Part shown: piece by piece, positions 12,990 to 25,433 of the stretch | Numbering within the stretch: the first letter of the stretch is position 1 | How the letters are laid out: every line of letters starts with the position of its first letter | Source of the DNA: Apodospora peruviana | Lineage: Eukaryota > Ascomycota > Sordariomycetes > Sordariales > Lasiosphaeriaceae | Direction: 5' to 3' | Length of the DNA stretch: 64,000 bases | Assembly (NCBI GenBank): GCA_033439685.1 | Contig: JAUEDM010000001.1 | Span: forward strand, 372,001 to 436,000 | Translations under genes and position numbers: made by a program | Notes under the pieces: model-generated | What the model was told of the DNA's origin: nothing | Database searches by the model: none | What the model saw: the letters and a program-made list of their open reading frames with translations, nothing else

Positions 12990-13389
12990 TTCTTAGGTGA
13001 TTGTTTACTTTTGCGCATGTGAGGATCATAAGGTGAGATTCCAGAACTAGAAGGCGAAGGTCGACTCCGATGAATTGATAGATTTCTCAAAACCCATTCG
13101 GTTTATGAATCAACCATTCCATCCTCGCCGAGAAACAATGCAGATGAGTGTTAGGTACTGACTGACGGCAACGACTAATAGATTTGTTTGTTTACCAGTT
13201 CAGGAGACCGCGTATGAGATCAAGCCGCATCGGGCAGAACGGCTGACCTGGGAAGATTTGGTAGAAGTTCGATACACTTCACTCTACTGTGCACGGCAAT
13301 AGTCGACTCTGTCAACAGGCAAAACAGATTGAACCCCTATCTCCCTTATAACTTGTAGAGTTAGAGTCAAAAAGGTTTCGCGTTTCGAA
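12990..13389. other. Spacer between two tRNA genes
   Basis: About 400 nt between tRNA-Thr and tRNA-Glu, both on the minus strand. A plus-strand A-run at 13369-13373 supplies a T5 terminator just downstream of the tRNA-Glu. I see no gene. Confidence 0.5.
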
Positions 13390-13485
13390 CTCGGATACCG
13401 GGAGTCGAACCCGGGGCTGTTGAGAAAGAGCATATCACTCCTGAAGAAGTGAGAGTCAACGATGTTACCGCTACACCATACCCGA
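13390..13485 (-). tRNA. tRNA-Glu (anticodon CUC) with a 25-nt intron
   Basis: Minus-strand gene. Exon 1 is 13485-13450 and exon 2 is 13424-13390, separated by a 25-nt intron (13449-13425) at the canonical position after base 37. Mature RNA of 71 nt: acceptor TCGGGTA/TATCCGA with one G-U pair, D-arm GTGT/ACAT, anticodon stem GTTGA/TCAAC with loop C-T-CTC-A-C, T-arm CCGGG-TTCGACT-CCCGG, discriminator G. The anticodon CTC reads GAG. A T5 run follows on the minus strand (13373-13369), a normal Pol III terminator. Intron in the standard site implies ordinary tRNA endonuclease splicing. Confidence 0.95.
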
Positions 13486-16400
13486 TTTTAAATCAAGCCG
13501 GGAATGGCTTCCGACTGTTTGGTTTGGTTTGTGGGTGGATATGAGGGTATATAAACCAGCACGAGTCAGGGGTTATCCTAGTCAACATCAAACCCCACAA
13601 GTCAACATCCTTCTTGTTCATATTAAGATGTCAACCAGTAGGTACAGGAAAATTATCATCACTCGTCCCCAATTACAACCTATCAGACACTTCTCTGACG
13701 TTTCGCAACACAAAGACATCACGATCATCAACTCATCAGCATGAGGCATTAACTCGTTTTTGTTGGTATGTTTAGGGAACAGTCATCGTCCTCTTGTTTT
13801 CACTGGTATCTGAGCTGCCACTCGAGACAAAACAAGACATTACAGGTTTCTTGTCCTTGTTGTTTGTCCCCAGAGAAAAAGAAACCATAGACTGGGAAAC
13901 TCAATATCTGTGGTATTCGCCAGCGAGTATGCCTCCCACCTTACCCTATACTATGGCGACTCAGAAATGACCATTTACAAGAAATTTCTTGGTTTCTATG
14001 AACAGTTACGGATGGATACTTGGATACCAATATCTGCTTCTGATCTCACCCTGCCTGCACGTCTCTCATCTCCTTTAAACTCCTCCCTGTCACCCACATT
14101 GGTGTTGGATCTGCCGGACGGGTTAAGTGAGTGGTTTATTCTCACCCAACCCTCCGACTTGTCCTCTCGGCTTCCCCAGCCTACCTAGCTAGACCCAGCT
14201 CCGGCGAGAACGTCCTAATGTCATCACATCACTGACCATGAGGTGCGGTGTTTGTTCTGGAAAAAGATCGACTACTAAAGCGGCGCTAATGTACGCCGTC
14301 GTTAATGCCAGATAGCAAAAGCGGAACAAGATAAAAGTCACGCTACTGCTTCTCCTAGAGAAGATCACTCCGTCGCCCAGACCGCAAGCTTAGACGCCAC
14401 CAAACGCCGCCCAAAAGTCACGATAGTCTGACACGGGTCAGCCCAGAGTAGCAGTCGCTGATTAGCGGGTACTGCACCACTCACTTCACTCACCGGTTGT
14501 TGCTATGAGAATTATTATACTGTGACACATGTTCATGAGCTGTTATTATTCTATCCAAGTCTCTCTCACTACTCTCTTCCTCTTAATAATCAAAAAGCGG
14601 CTCCAGGATCCCAACTTGAACCAATCTGCTGCTGCCTTTTCGCGTGTGATTATTGTCTTATACCATCGAGATCTTGAACTCCTTACCGTATCGAGAGTAA
14701 TGAGATAATGAGACATGATTCAGCTACGGTGATTAAATATCTATCACCTGACAAACCTAGAATATATCACATGGTAATAGTATATATAATCTTGATCAAC
14801 CTTGTAGCTTTACCCTGCTATTCCATCACCACGCAAAACAAATTAATATCTCAAACCCCGAGTCAGTAGACTCTCAACCATTGCCCATCTAACCTAACCC
14901 TATATTGTCTCTGCCACGGACATGATAAGACTCTTTGGTGGACAAATACAACGCAGCTCTGGAGTAACACAGTGTTTATTCCGACGGTCCGCCATACTAA
15001 AGCCTTCCTTCCTCCGTATGGGTCAGTCACAAGAAGACGTGCCGCCCACGAGACTTGATATGGAGATTCGACCGTGCCGACATTACCGAGACCTGCAAAA
15101 GTTCTCTTCTTCGGGGGGCGGTGAAGCCAGCCAGTCAGCCCTGCAGAGCCCAACAAACACAACCGAACCATCCCTGTCTAATGTATCTACTTATTAGTGG
15201 CCTAGATACCTGTTTGATAGGAGAAACTTGGTGCCGAGTACGCTTGTATGCGTCTGGGGTGCCTAAAGGGCGCGCGGAGAATATTCATCTGGTATACCAC
15301 AGATTGGGTGAGATAAAGAGGAGAGATAGGGTAGTATCAACGGTTTTCTTTTTTCTCCGGTGAGAACAGCGGCTAGTTATCACTCACCTACCTTTTTTCC
15401 TCATGAAAAATGGGCGCCTCCAAGTCATAACTTCCTTCTACTGACGAACTGGATGGAGTTGCTCCTCCTGGAAATGTCAAACACCCATACGGATAAGCAA
15501 GTGAGACATACATACCGCCACTACCGGCCCTTGCCCTGGTTATTGTTGTTGTTGCTACTGCTATAAGTGTATCTTTCCAAAGGCGGTCTCGGAGTAGTAG
15601 CGTAGCGTAGCGTAGCGAACCTTCGTTGTTTGATGGATATATGTAAGGCAAGCATATATACGTAAGTGGAAAAGATCGCCCACCCACTCCTCCGGGTTCC
15701 AGTTGGATATGGTTTTGTGGCTTTTCTTACAGAACATGTGGTTAGGCCGTGGGATCAGGGTGAAGTGGTTGCCGGAAACGGGAAAGAAATCCGGGTACTG
15801 GGGTCCATGGATTGGGTAGGTAGGTAGGGTTGGGTAGAAAGAAGGGAAGCTACTAGCAGCCAAAGAAAACAAAAAAAGTGATATCTGATAGAAAGTGGTT
15901 GTATACAAATGGCTTGGCAAGACAATGGGGCGTTGTGTATGGGTAGGTAAGGTAACTTTGCCATGAAGGGGGAAGTCGAGGAACTGGGAGAAAGAAAATA
16001 CGATATGTGACCGAACTAAGCTGAGAAAAAGTACGCTTTACAGAATGTGTTATGCATGGCAGCGGTAGTGACGGCATGTATGTCTCGCTGCTTATGGATT
16101 TGACACACTTCCCAGGAGAGGACAACGTAGTCAGGACGTCAAATTTACACTGACTGGCAAAAAAAAAAGGAGACTGACACACGCCCACACACACACACCA
16201 AAAAAAAAAAGCTTTCTTCTTTTTTTTTCTCAGCTGCTGTGGCTGTACGGCATAATGAACTGATCAAATCAGACTTGGGTGTGTTGATGTGAAGAAAGAG
16301 AGAGCGAACCCAGCCAAACAGATCAGTTACACACCTTGTTACACTACCTAACATGTGGCACAAACAGCAACCACACCATGAGTAAACGAACAGCCAAACG

Positions 16401-19400
16401 GATCAGTACCCAACTTTTGTTACACTGCCTACCCATCGGCAGCACAACAGCGCAACAGCAACCACCACCACAAGTAACAAACTCCTACCTTTCCCACGTG
16501 TATGACGGTGAAAAGAGCTAAGATGTTTGCTCGTCGAATACATCTCGCATACGAAAACAAACACATACATATTCCGTACAGGAGGAAACGAAACTAATGT
16601 AATATAGAGACGCCGTGAGAGACGCCATGAGATATAATGAAACATAACCAACCATGGATGGGTCTGGATACACACACACCCACAAACAAAATAAGCCCTA
16701 TCCCGTCTTGGAACATCCATACCGCAATTTATGTTTCACTTCGACATGGGTCATGGGATGATAATGATGAGAGGAGACGACACAGAAAAGAGGACATGCG
16801 GTGAGCCGCCGTTGCTTGCTTGCTTGCTTGGTTCGCTGGTCCCGTCCGAAGCGAGTACGAGGTTTGGTTTGGTCAAATGGGGAGAAACGAAAAAAAGAAA
16901 GAAATCACCCAGTCTCATAGTGGTAGCTGGTTCGGCACTCACCGTAAATCTGTTGGGAAAAAGAAGAAACGACCGACGGCAGCAGCAAGCCGCCATTCGG
17001 GCTGTCAAGCGCTCAGTCGCAGCACACACCATGACCACTTACCATGACGTAAACTCCCGTGTCTGACCCCTGATTCATTCTTCAATCTTGATAGGAGGAA
17101 CCTAAACGAAGCGCAGAAAAAGAGGAGAAAAGATTTCGAGTAATATATAAGGCGGTGTGATTATTGATATAGGCTGCGTGTCGTTTCGTGGCTTACACGT
17201 ACGTAGGTACTTTGAATAACGTCAGCAAGCAGTCTTGCTCGACCAACCACACGAAACGAATATACCTCGGTATCCGTAGGTACTCATCTTGATGTTAGAT
17301 TGATATATGTCCGATGACCGGCCCGGGTCCGGGGGTCGGCCGGCCGTGCGTTCATGACGAACAAACATCATGTTCATGCTGTGTTGCCCTGTCGGCTGTA
17401 CCCTTGGACACACAAACGCACACCAACACCACCACAAGGCCACCGGCAGTTAAGACACGGGATGCGACATGACACCGCATTTCCGTGACATGTAACACAG
17501 CATGGCTTAGAATTTCCACAAGAAGCCAGGCACACACGCCAGCAGTTGGGGGAAGAAAAAGGGGTAAAGAAAAGAACGAATTTCGTGTTTCACCGCTCGG
17601 ACCCCGGAAAACAGGGGCAGCCGCCGCGGCGGTGTAAGTGTGTTCCCAGAGCCTTGGGACGTGGTGGAGGTGTGGCTACACACTAGACCTTGAAAAGAGC
17701 CGCCATTTTTCGAATACAGTATCCGTACCTAGGTATGTATCCCACTGTAGCGGAAAAGAAACGCGACGAAAGCAAACAGGCTGACTGGAAAAACAAACCA
17801 AAGACAAAAAAGGAAGCTGGAATCAAACATGACAGAAGAGGAAAGAGAATCGCGAAGTTCCACAAAGACATGCGAAAAAAAAAAAAGTCGGAATTAGAAA
17901 ATAGCATCTGCACGAGAAGCAAAACCCTGCAGGCTCTCTCATACGGTGAGCATGTACTGTATACTCAACCGGAATATAATTGACTGGCCACTGGGATCCG
18001 GCAAATCGGTACCAATCGTACGTTGTGGTTGTTTCGACGACATGCTGTACTTGTACTGCATCCATTAGTAGTATTAAAGCCCGCCCCGATCCTCCTTGTC
18101 GCTTTGACATTGATCCACCAGGCGCACAAATTGTCCAGTTTGTTGTCATATCATGCTGCAGCTTTCCGGCCGAACCACATGGATTCGCTTGTTCCTGTAT
18201 CCCAGCATATCGTGAGGTAGCCCAGAGCTAGAGAGAGACCTTCCGTTTCCAATCTGGAGGACTTACGCCCCCGGCATATGCACTTTTGGGGGTCCGAAAT
18301 CGCGACGCCTTATTCCGTATAATAGAATGGCATCAAATTGCTGATCCGACGGCCGCGGCCGAGGTGAATCCTGCTGCAGAACCCCGTGTGTTGATCCGGC
18401 CAAGTCATGCCAGAAGTCGGTCTGTCGGTCAAACGATCGATCTCGGGAGAGTTCCCTCCTGACCGACAAAAGTCATGGAAACACACAGTCTGACTGCACG
18501 GTACCCAGACCGGCAGATCCGCTTCAAGGCATGAAAGCGGGGCCGGACCTCGACTTTCGCGATCTAGAGCTTGACGGCGTGCTGAATGCTGGCCGAAACA
18601 AATGCGATCCATTCCCCATGCGATCAGACTTGCATCAGCCAAGCCTTCCCAGGCGTCGCGCACGATATGCAAGAGCCGATGCTGGTGCATGGCTCTGTCT
18701 GTGTGGTGCTTCCTCATCAGCCTGGAGCTACCGCAGCGATGACAACATCAGAACTTCAGCAGGGCGCCTACGGTAGTGCATATCGCTAGGCCTGGCCCCC
18801 TCCAAGTTTTACCTCACGTAACCTGCAGCCAAGCTTTCTTGACTACACGTATTGTGGGCGTGTGTGTGGGGATCGTCTGACACCTTAAGGTGTTGCTATA
18901 AGTCCAAGCCTCTGCCAATACGTATCGGAAAGAAAGTGAACCCTTATTCCTTTGAGACGTGCCGGTACTGCATTTCCGCAATGCAAAAGCGTATGGACAT
19001 ATATGATATGTGATTCCGGGTCCTGCGTGAGTGAGACCCGGACTATGCAGTGCAACGACAGTCCTCAACAAGTCTGACAATCGACGAGGCTAAAGCTTCT
19101 CCTCTTCTCCCAACCCTGATTCTGCAGGGCTACACTAACAAGCGAGGCTACCACGTACCTACCTTAGGCACTGGTGCACCATGTCAGTCTTCGTACATAC
19201 GCTCTTAATCAACCCAGGCGCATGACGCATGACAATGGGTGGCAGTGATCGGGAGTAAAACGGCAAAGCCTTGCAAACAAAAAGCTGGCGTCGCTGCTGG
19301 GCCGATTGCAACGGAAGAGCAGTGATTATGACTATGGGCGTCTCAACTTGCATGCATACAGACATGCATGCTGCAGACAGCTTTAAGCATGTGGACCAGA

Positions 19401-20006
19401 AGGACATGCGGGGCCCAATCCCACGGTTGAGTATGATTCGGTTCGGTTAATTCAGTACTGACGGCGAACCTGATTGGCGAGACGAAGGGAGAGACACATC
19501 GCGGCCTGTGTTCTCCAGCCGTCGAATCGACATCCATGTTGACGAGAAAACAACATGGAAACAGTCTTCACATCGTGAGCCTAAATCACTGGAGAACGGT
19601 GTGTAGTATAACGGGGACTGTGGTTGATAAACGAACTGGCGACTGACCTATTGGTCGAAATATATATGCAGAGAAGCATTTGCGCCCAGACTTTTTCAAG
19701 TGTCTCAACCTTTGTGCTCACTTCCTCCAAGATCGAACGAGCTGAATTATGTCGGGGAATAACCGGCAATATGAACGCAGTCCGAGTCCATATTTCGTCC
19801 TTACCATGCATGACATGCTTGTCCCTTTTTCCACCCAGTATTAGTCAATAACCCATAAAATAGCAAATGTTTCCAAGACGCCGCCGGCCCATATCCCTGC
19901 CTTTTGCTGCCATGCTCCGCTGAGGATAACGCTTTCCCGGAAATGATGCTGAACGAGTGGCAGAAGGACAAAAACGCCGTATTCAACTTGGACGCATGCG
20001 GGTCGC
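13486..20006. other. Gene-poor region of about 6.5 kb
   Basis: No frame here has a recognisable domain or spliceable structure. The sequence includes AT-rich stretches (about 14500-14850), a poly-A/CA low-complexity patch at 16158-16229, several AGGTAGGT runs (15820-15960) and one exact TACCTAGGTA palindrome at 17726. The 3' UTR of the TauD-like gene lies at the right end. Minus-strand ORF 18310-18717 and plus-strand ORF 13910-14188 were examined and not supported. Confidence 0.5.
16158..16229. repeat. Low-complexity poly-A / CA / poly-T patch
   Basis: An A-run, then a CACACA stretch, then a second A-run and a T-run in about 70 nt. Simple sequence, probably replication slippage. It has no coding value. 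Confidence 0.7.
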
Positions 20007-21417
20007 TCAGTTGGGCTGGCGACGCAGAGGGAAGAAGAAAGCCGGCATGGGCTCCAAATGCCAGTGCTTGGCGCCATGCTTCTTGAAGGCCTCCTCCCAC
20101 TCGGGCATGAGCTCTTTGGGAAGAGCCCATCCATGAGCAGCGTTGCGGAGGCGCATACGGACTAGATGGCGCTTCTCGCTCACGGAGTCGCCGTTGACAA
20201 AACCCTCACGACGATGAAGCACCGCGAGATTGTTGATGAAATGCATATCTCCAGCCTGGGTCTGGATCTCCATTTGAGTAGCCTGTGCAATGGCCTCGAT
20301 AGCGTCCAAAGCTTCAAGTTGGCGGAAGCTCAACGAGGGCAGGTGCTTGGGGCGGGGATGAGCCTCATTGCCGATGAGAGCAGCTCGGCCGAAGTTCATG
20401 ATGAGTTTGGAGTCCTCATGAAATATGACAGGACGGCATTGGAATCGCGGCCTTCGATTGCAATATTTCAAGTCAGCCTGAGAACAGGCAAGAGGGAAAA
20501 TTTCCTAGAAGAGGACACTTACAAAGCAAAGGGCCAATCAGATCGGGCAAGAGTGCGAATGACCTCAGGACGAGTAGCGGCCAGAACATTGTAGATGGTG
20601 TAAGCAGATGCAATGATACACTTGCCACCTGCTGCAGCAGTGCTGCGTGTGAGCCAGCTCACGATATCACCGGCCTCCTCATTGTGAAAAGTCTGAGAGA
20701 GTTAGTCAAAGCTGCATTTTGCGGTCTAAAAAGGATTCCAAAGTCAAACTTACGATAGACTTGGTAGAGTGGCGGTGATGCTCGGCTGTGTGCTTGGTGC
20801 TGTCGTCGGCGACGATATGAACTGTAGGAAAATGTCAACGAAGCCTGTACGTAGGGAAGATATGGCGGAGTCATTGACCTAGCATGTTGCCGCGCTTGTC
20901 TTGACGGCCGCGCTGCTCGGCAATGTAGGACTGAATGCCGAGGTAGACCAAGTTGATGTCCTCGACGGAATACGAAGCAGGGTCAATGCCTCGGATGACA
21001 GCGAACCCTTTGCCATGATGAACTTCCGTACTGAGTGCCTCAAGCTTCGCGGCCAAAGTGGCGAGCGGAAAGAAGCGAGGCTCCACAAGATCTCCATCTT
21101 GGCCGAGTGCTGGGTGGGAAGAGTTAGTGACATGACACAATAAACGAGCGTGTGAGATGGGAACAGTGCTTGCATTTGTAGTGTTCAACAGCGGCCTTGA
21201 CCTCGGCCAGCTCGATGTCGTTGAGATGAAGAATATAGTCGGACTTGTTCGGGAAATCACCCCCGGTCCAGGCAAGCTTGGCCTTGAACTCTCCCGGGAA
21301 GTTGGCTGGAAGGGCCGGGACCTCATGGTTAGCCTTAGCGGCTAGGACAAGGCTGGAGCCGCCGGCGATTGGGGCGATAGGCGCCGCAAGAATGGGTCCA
21401 TTGCCGAGAGGGGACAT
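20007..21417 (-). CDS. TauD/TfdA-family Fe(II)/2-oxoglutarate-dependent oxygenase, 385 aa
   Basis: Oxygenase of the TauD/TfdA superfamily; the substrate is unknown. Exons on the minus strand are 21417-21174, 21109-20879, 20821-20754, 20692-20523 and 20451-20007; they total 1158 nt and close exactly (385 codons plus stop). The metal site reads His184-Asn-Glu186 in FHNEEAGDIVSWL, an HxE variant of the usual HxD, with distal His317 in NNLAVLHRREGF. The 2-oxoglutarate-binding Arg is probably Arg332 in KRHLVRMRLR. The N-terminal part (residues 1-90) with PALPANFPGEF matches fungal members of this family. Intron 1 (21173-21110) uses a GC donor (GCAAGC); a GT donor in that position would not keep the frame. 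Length fits the family. Fungal relatives act in catabolism or secondary metabolism, but no cluster partners are visible nearby. Confidence 0.9.
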
Positions 21418-24400
21418 CGTGAGGGTGGGTTTTGCTACTGCAGCTCAGCATCTGACGTCTGCCTCACATCATGCTGGGAGGCGGCGTGACATGCACAGTT
21501 CCACAATGGTTGTCACTTACCTCAGGGGTTGACTGACCAAATAAGACCGCGCAGAAGGGCTGGTGGGGAGCAACACAAGGAGAGCACGTGCCTGCTTCGA
21601 GAGCCGATGGGACACGAGGCCGGAGGAGCTTTATGTGGGAAAGAAGCAGACGACTGTGCCCGAAAGTGAACCGGGAAGACCTTGTTGGTGTCTCTGAGAG
21701 AGTGGCCGTGGAATCACGGTAGATGGAAGATTGACTGAAGAACAAGAGAGCACCGTGTAAAGAAGACTGAGTTGCGCGAGGACGGGAATCGGGACTGGCG
21801 AGGGGAGGTCTTGGTTCATATTTGGGCAGCCGGGTTTAGGGACTGACATAAAAAAAGAGTACCCGGGCGGTTGAGTCAACGACGGGAATCTCCTGGAGAG
21901 GAAGGAATAACAAGAAGGGAAAGAGAGAGAAGGGCAAGTGCAAGAGCTCCCGGTGAGTCGCGTCGGCTATTCGCTCCCTTCGTGGCGTCCAGGGGGGCCG
22001 GAAAGTGCAGGTACGACAGGTTGACACGTCCACGACTATCCCGACGGAGACGGGAGGGCGGATCGATGATGGCTAGGGTTCGGGAGCGTCGATGCTGTAA
22101 GGATCCCGAGAGCAGAAGCAGGACGGGAGCCGGGAGCCCGAGGATGAGGACGAGTGAAATTATGGCAAGAGTAAGAGTTGACAGCAGCGGTAGCTACGAC
22201 GAAGGAGGTGGTGGTGGCTGCCCTGGCATCAGGCATCTAGACCAGACACGGTACCTGACCCACGAGACACAGGGGGCCTTGTGCCTGGTACATACAGCAA
22301 CACCAAACAAGCTTGAGGTAGGTGAGTAACGCCGGACTACTGTTGATAGACGAGGACGGGGATAAGATGATGGCGGATGTGGGCGTGGGTGTGGTGGTGG
22401 TAGTGGTGGTGTTCATGTCATACTTCTCCATTAGATATCAGTGAACACAGGAGACCAGACATGGATATGGCGTGGGCCTGACTGGCGGGCATCCCTGGCG
22501 GAGACGGATGGGGGCGTTGGCGTTGGCGTTGGCGTCGGGACCTGGGAGGGGTGGGCAGGAAGCAATGACTTCTACGGGAAGGCACCCTCCCTTCGACACG
22601 AGACGGGGCTTGAGGCAAGCTGAGCCTTCAAGCTAAGGTAGGGACTTACTTGAACAGCCGACCGGGGGAAAAGAAGGAGCGGCCAGCGGCGACTCGATGT
22701 CTGCGGAAGCCAGCTAGACCGGCCCGCCACGGCATCGGCCGCGAGCATTAATGTTGACAGAGGAAGTGACAGCAGGAAATTCAGGCGGGGTGGAAAAGAG
22801 GGATGGAGCATGGAGGTACTAGGGATAGGTGAGGCCTTGCATGTACCCAGCAGCCCCTGCCCGGGGAGGAAGGAAGAACTGGAGGCAGGCGAAAGTGTAA
22901 CCCATGGGAGGTGGGTTAAGGTAGTGAAGGAAATGGCGCTGCCTTGTGGACTCCGCGCCCGGCGGGCAGAGGTAGGTAAGGTACCCAGAGGTTTGTGTCC
23001 CCGTGTTGGGTGATGAGGTTGAGATACGCACACAGCAGTCGCCCGACCCGGAGGAGGACCTGTCAAGGCATGTACAATACGGTACATACATGGTAGGTGC
23101 AGGTATGCGTGAGTGTGTGTCCGGATTTGTCTGTGCGGAAGGTGGAGGGAGGTACACATTGAATAAGAACCGAAAGTAGAAACCTGGAAGGTACCTTAAA
23201 TGGCAGTTCTTTCCCCTCGATTCATCATTCTGCTCCTTGTCTATGGGATGTACGGGGTACCTGTACGTGCATAATCCGGATAGGCAGGGAGTAAAGAACA
23301 GTGCAAGGGAAAGGGAAGGGACAGCTTGCAGACCACCGTTGAACTTCAGGTGTTGGTGCAGCTGGAGCATCAGCAGGAACTTCCCAAAACAGCAACATGA
23401 GATAATGAGAAAATGATGGGAAAGCGCCGGCTAGTAACATGAATCAGGCCAGATGGGAGAGAATCGGACTGAGAAGACCGGCGAAGGAAAGAGGGCCCGC
23501 CAGACCCGCCCAAACCGATGGGCTGCCTTGGCAAGTGGGTTGAGCACAACTGGGGCAAAGAGAAGGGTGCAATCTGGAAGGAACCATGTCCTGCGAATCG
23601 AATCGAAAACGGACAAGCACATGAAGAAGCTGCCGCCATCTTTCACGGCGCGACTGAGGTAAAGTGACAACTCTGTCGCTGCGTAGCGACACAACCCCAA
23701 CGGCCTCTCAGTTGTGCAACCCGGAAAGCGCATGGAATGTGGATGGCCGAGGTGGATGGCAAGTGGGGAAGTTAGGATTTCGAGATGGGGGACACTTTAA
23801 ACACTGGAGCACAAGTGAAGGTTCCTAATGACCGGTCAGTTAGGCGAGATGTTTTTGGTCTGAATTGCCTCTCGCGTATGTAAGTGGAAGGGGCGGGCGC
23901 GGGTTGTGGATGGGTTGATGTGTTGTCTGTCGTCGTGGGCAGGCAATCCGGTCTGGGGACGATTTGTTGAAGTAATAAGTGGTATGGTAGAGAAATGGGC
24001 AAGAAAGTCTGGGGGCGGGAAGTTTGAAGTACCCCGTATGGAAAGAGGACCAGTAATCGTGACTGCCCTGGTGACACCGGAAACTCTTAGCCCGCCGTGA
24101 TAGTTTTCCTGGGCCAAAATGCTAAGTCGATTGGGGGTTCGGGTTGGAGATTTCATGTATAAACTCAGGTAGGTACACATGGAACATATAGACTTGTACC
24201 TATTGTGTACACCACCTATATCAAGAAACAAAGAATTAGAAAGGAGATGGACTCCTCACGCTTACCTGGCTGCTTGCCCACTTGTCCTGACAAATGCTCA
24301 TGCCCACATTCCTACCACAGGCCCGGCTCGCACTCACTGCAGACCGAGTGGGTTTCGGCTTACAAACATGTTCCCGTCCACCACAACAGCGCGCAGTGTC

Positions 24401-25433
24401 TCCCGGTGAGAGGATAACGATCGATTCGGGAACGACTGCCAGCTCCCGACGCCAAAATATAAAAGGAGGGCAGATCAGATTAGTCTGTCGGGAAAAGCCG
24501 CGGCCCGCGTGCAGTTCGGAAGCCCAGCACCCGCAAATTTGGCCACGTCGGCACCCGTTGAGCGGTATCCGTACAACGCCGGAGTGGCGACGGAAGGTAC
24601 GGGAGCCGTATTCAACCTCGATCTCTGACGAAAATCGGCATTCTTTCAACGTCCAACCCGAGATTGCGCGACCGTGAGGCGGGGTAGGAAGAGGTAAGGA
24701 AGGTATCGAGATTTATCAAGCTGGGAGACGGTGTTGAGAATTGGATTACGGAATAATGCACACCCTTGGACGTCCAGGCCAGGCATTAAGAGCGGTTAGG
24801 TAGCCCCGCATGGCCTTGCGTCTCGATGAAGCAAAGCATGCAGACCGATTGTTACACCGATACACCCGTACGGAAGGATAATAACAACACGCCACCTCCA
24901 CCAGACCAAAGCCAACCTTGATTGGTCTTTTCCAAGAACACCACAACTATCAGCCAGACCGCGGCAGCATTTGTTGCATTCGGAGGAATGGGAGTGACCT
25001 TTGAGCATTGCAAGAGACGGAAACCATCTTCTCATTGAGATCGCCATTGCCTTTATCTGTATACATCCGCAATCACCTGTTAAACTATCTTTGGTATATA
25101 CCCCCTCTGGACCATCCAAATAATACGCTTTATTACACTGATCCGACACTATGCTAGATGCTGTGGTTCCGTGAGCTTTATCGCTCAAAGCATGCCGCCA
25201 CCTTGCCAAAGTCTCTTTCCCTCCTCCGTCCTCCAGCTGGCCCGACAGAAAGAGACCGATCTGACACCGTTGCCAGTCAGCTTGTGCATGACGCTGATCC
25301 AATGCCAAGGAATCGCTGCTCCAGACATGTTCCCAAGCCTTCTCCTTTAGGGCACCTGCATCGAGAGCCTGCATTGGTCATTGGGGAGAGCAGAAGTGCC
25401 GCCGCTCAACACTCTCAGATCTGCCCAATAGGA
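21418..25433. other. Intergenic region of about 4 kb
   Basis: Contains the promoter and 5' UTR of the TauD-like gene on its left and the 3' UTR of the Zn2Cys6 gene on its right. Simple sequence occurs at 22380-22412 (GTGGTG-rich) and 22513-22537 (GGCGTT repeats). Minus-strand frames such as 22572-23159 are Pro/Ser/Leu-rich with no domain and no support. Confidence 0.5.
22513..22537. repeat. GGCGTT hexamer repeat
   Basis: Four tandem copies of GGCGTT, the last one altered to GGCGTC. Simple repeat in non-coding DNA. Confidence 0.75.

Noticed and set aside
22572..23159. 195-residue minus-strand frame
   Set aside because: Pro/Ser/Leu-rich with no domain, and a second overlapping minus-strand frame (22819-23370) looks the same.
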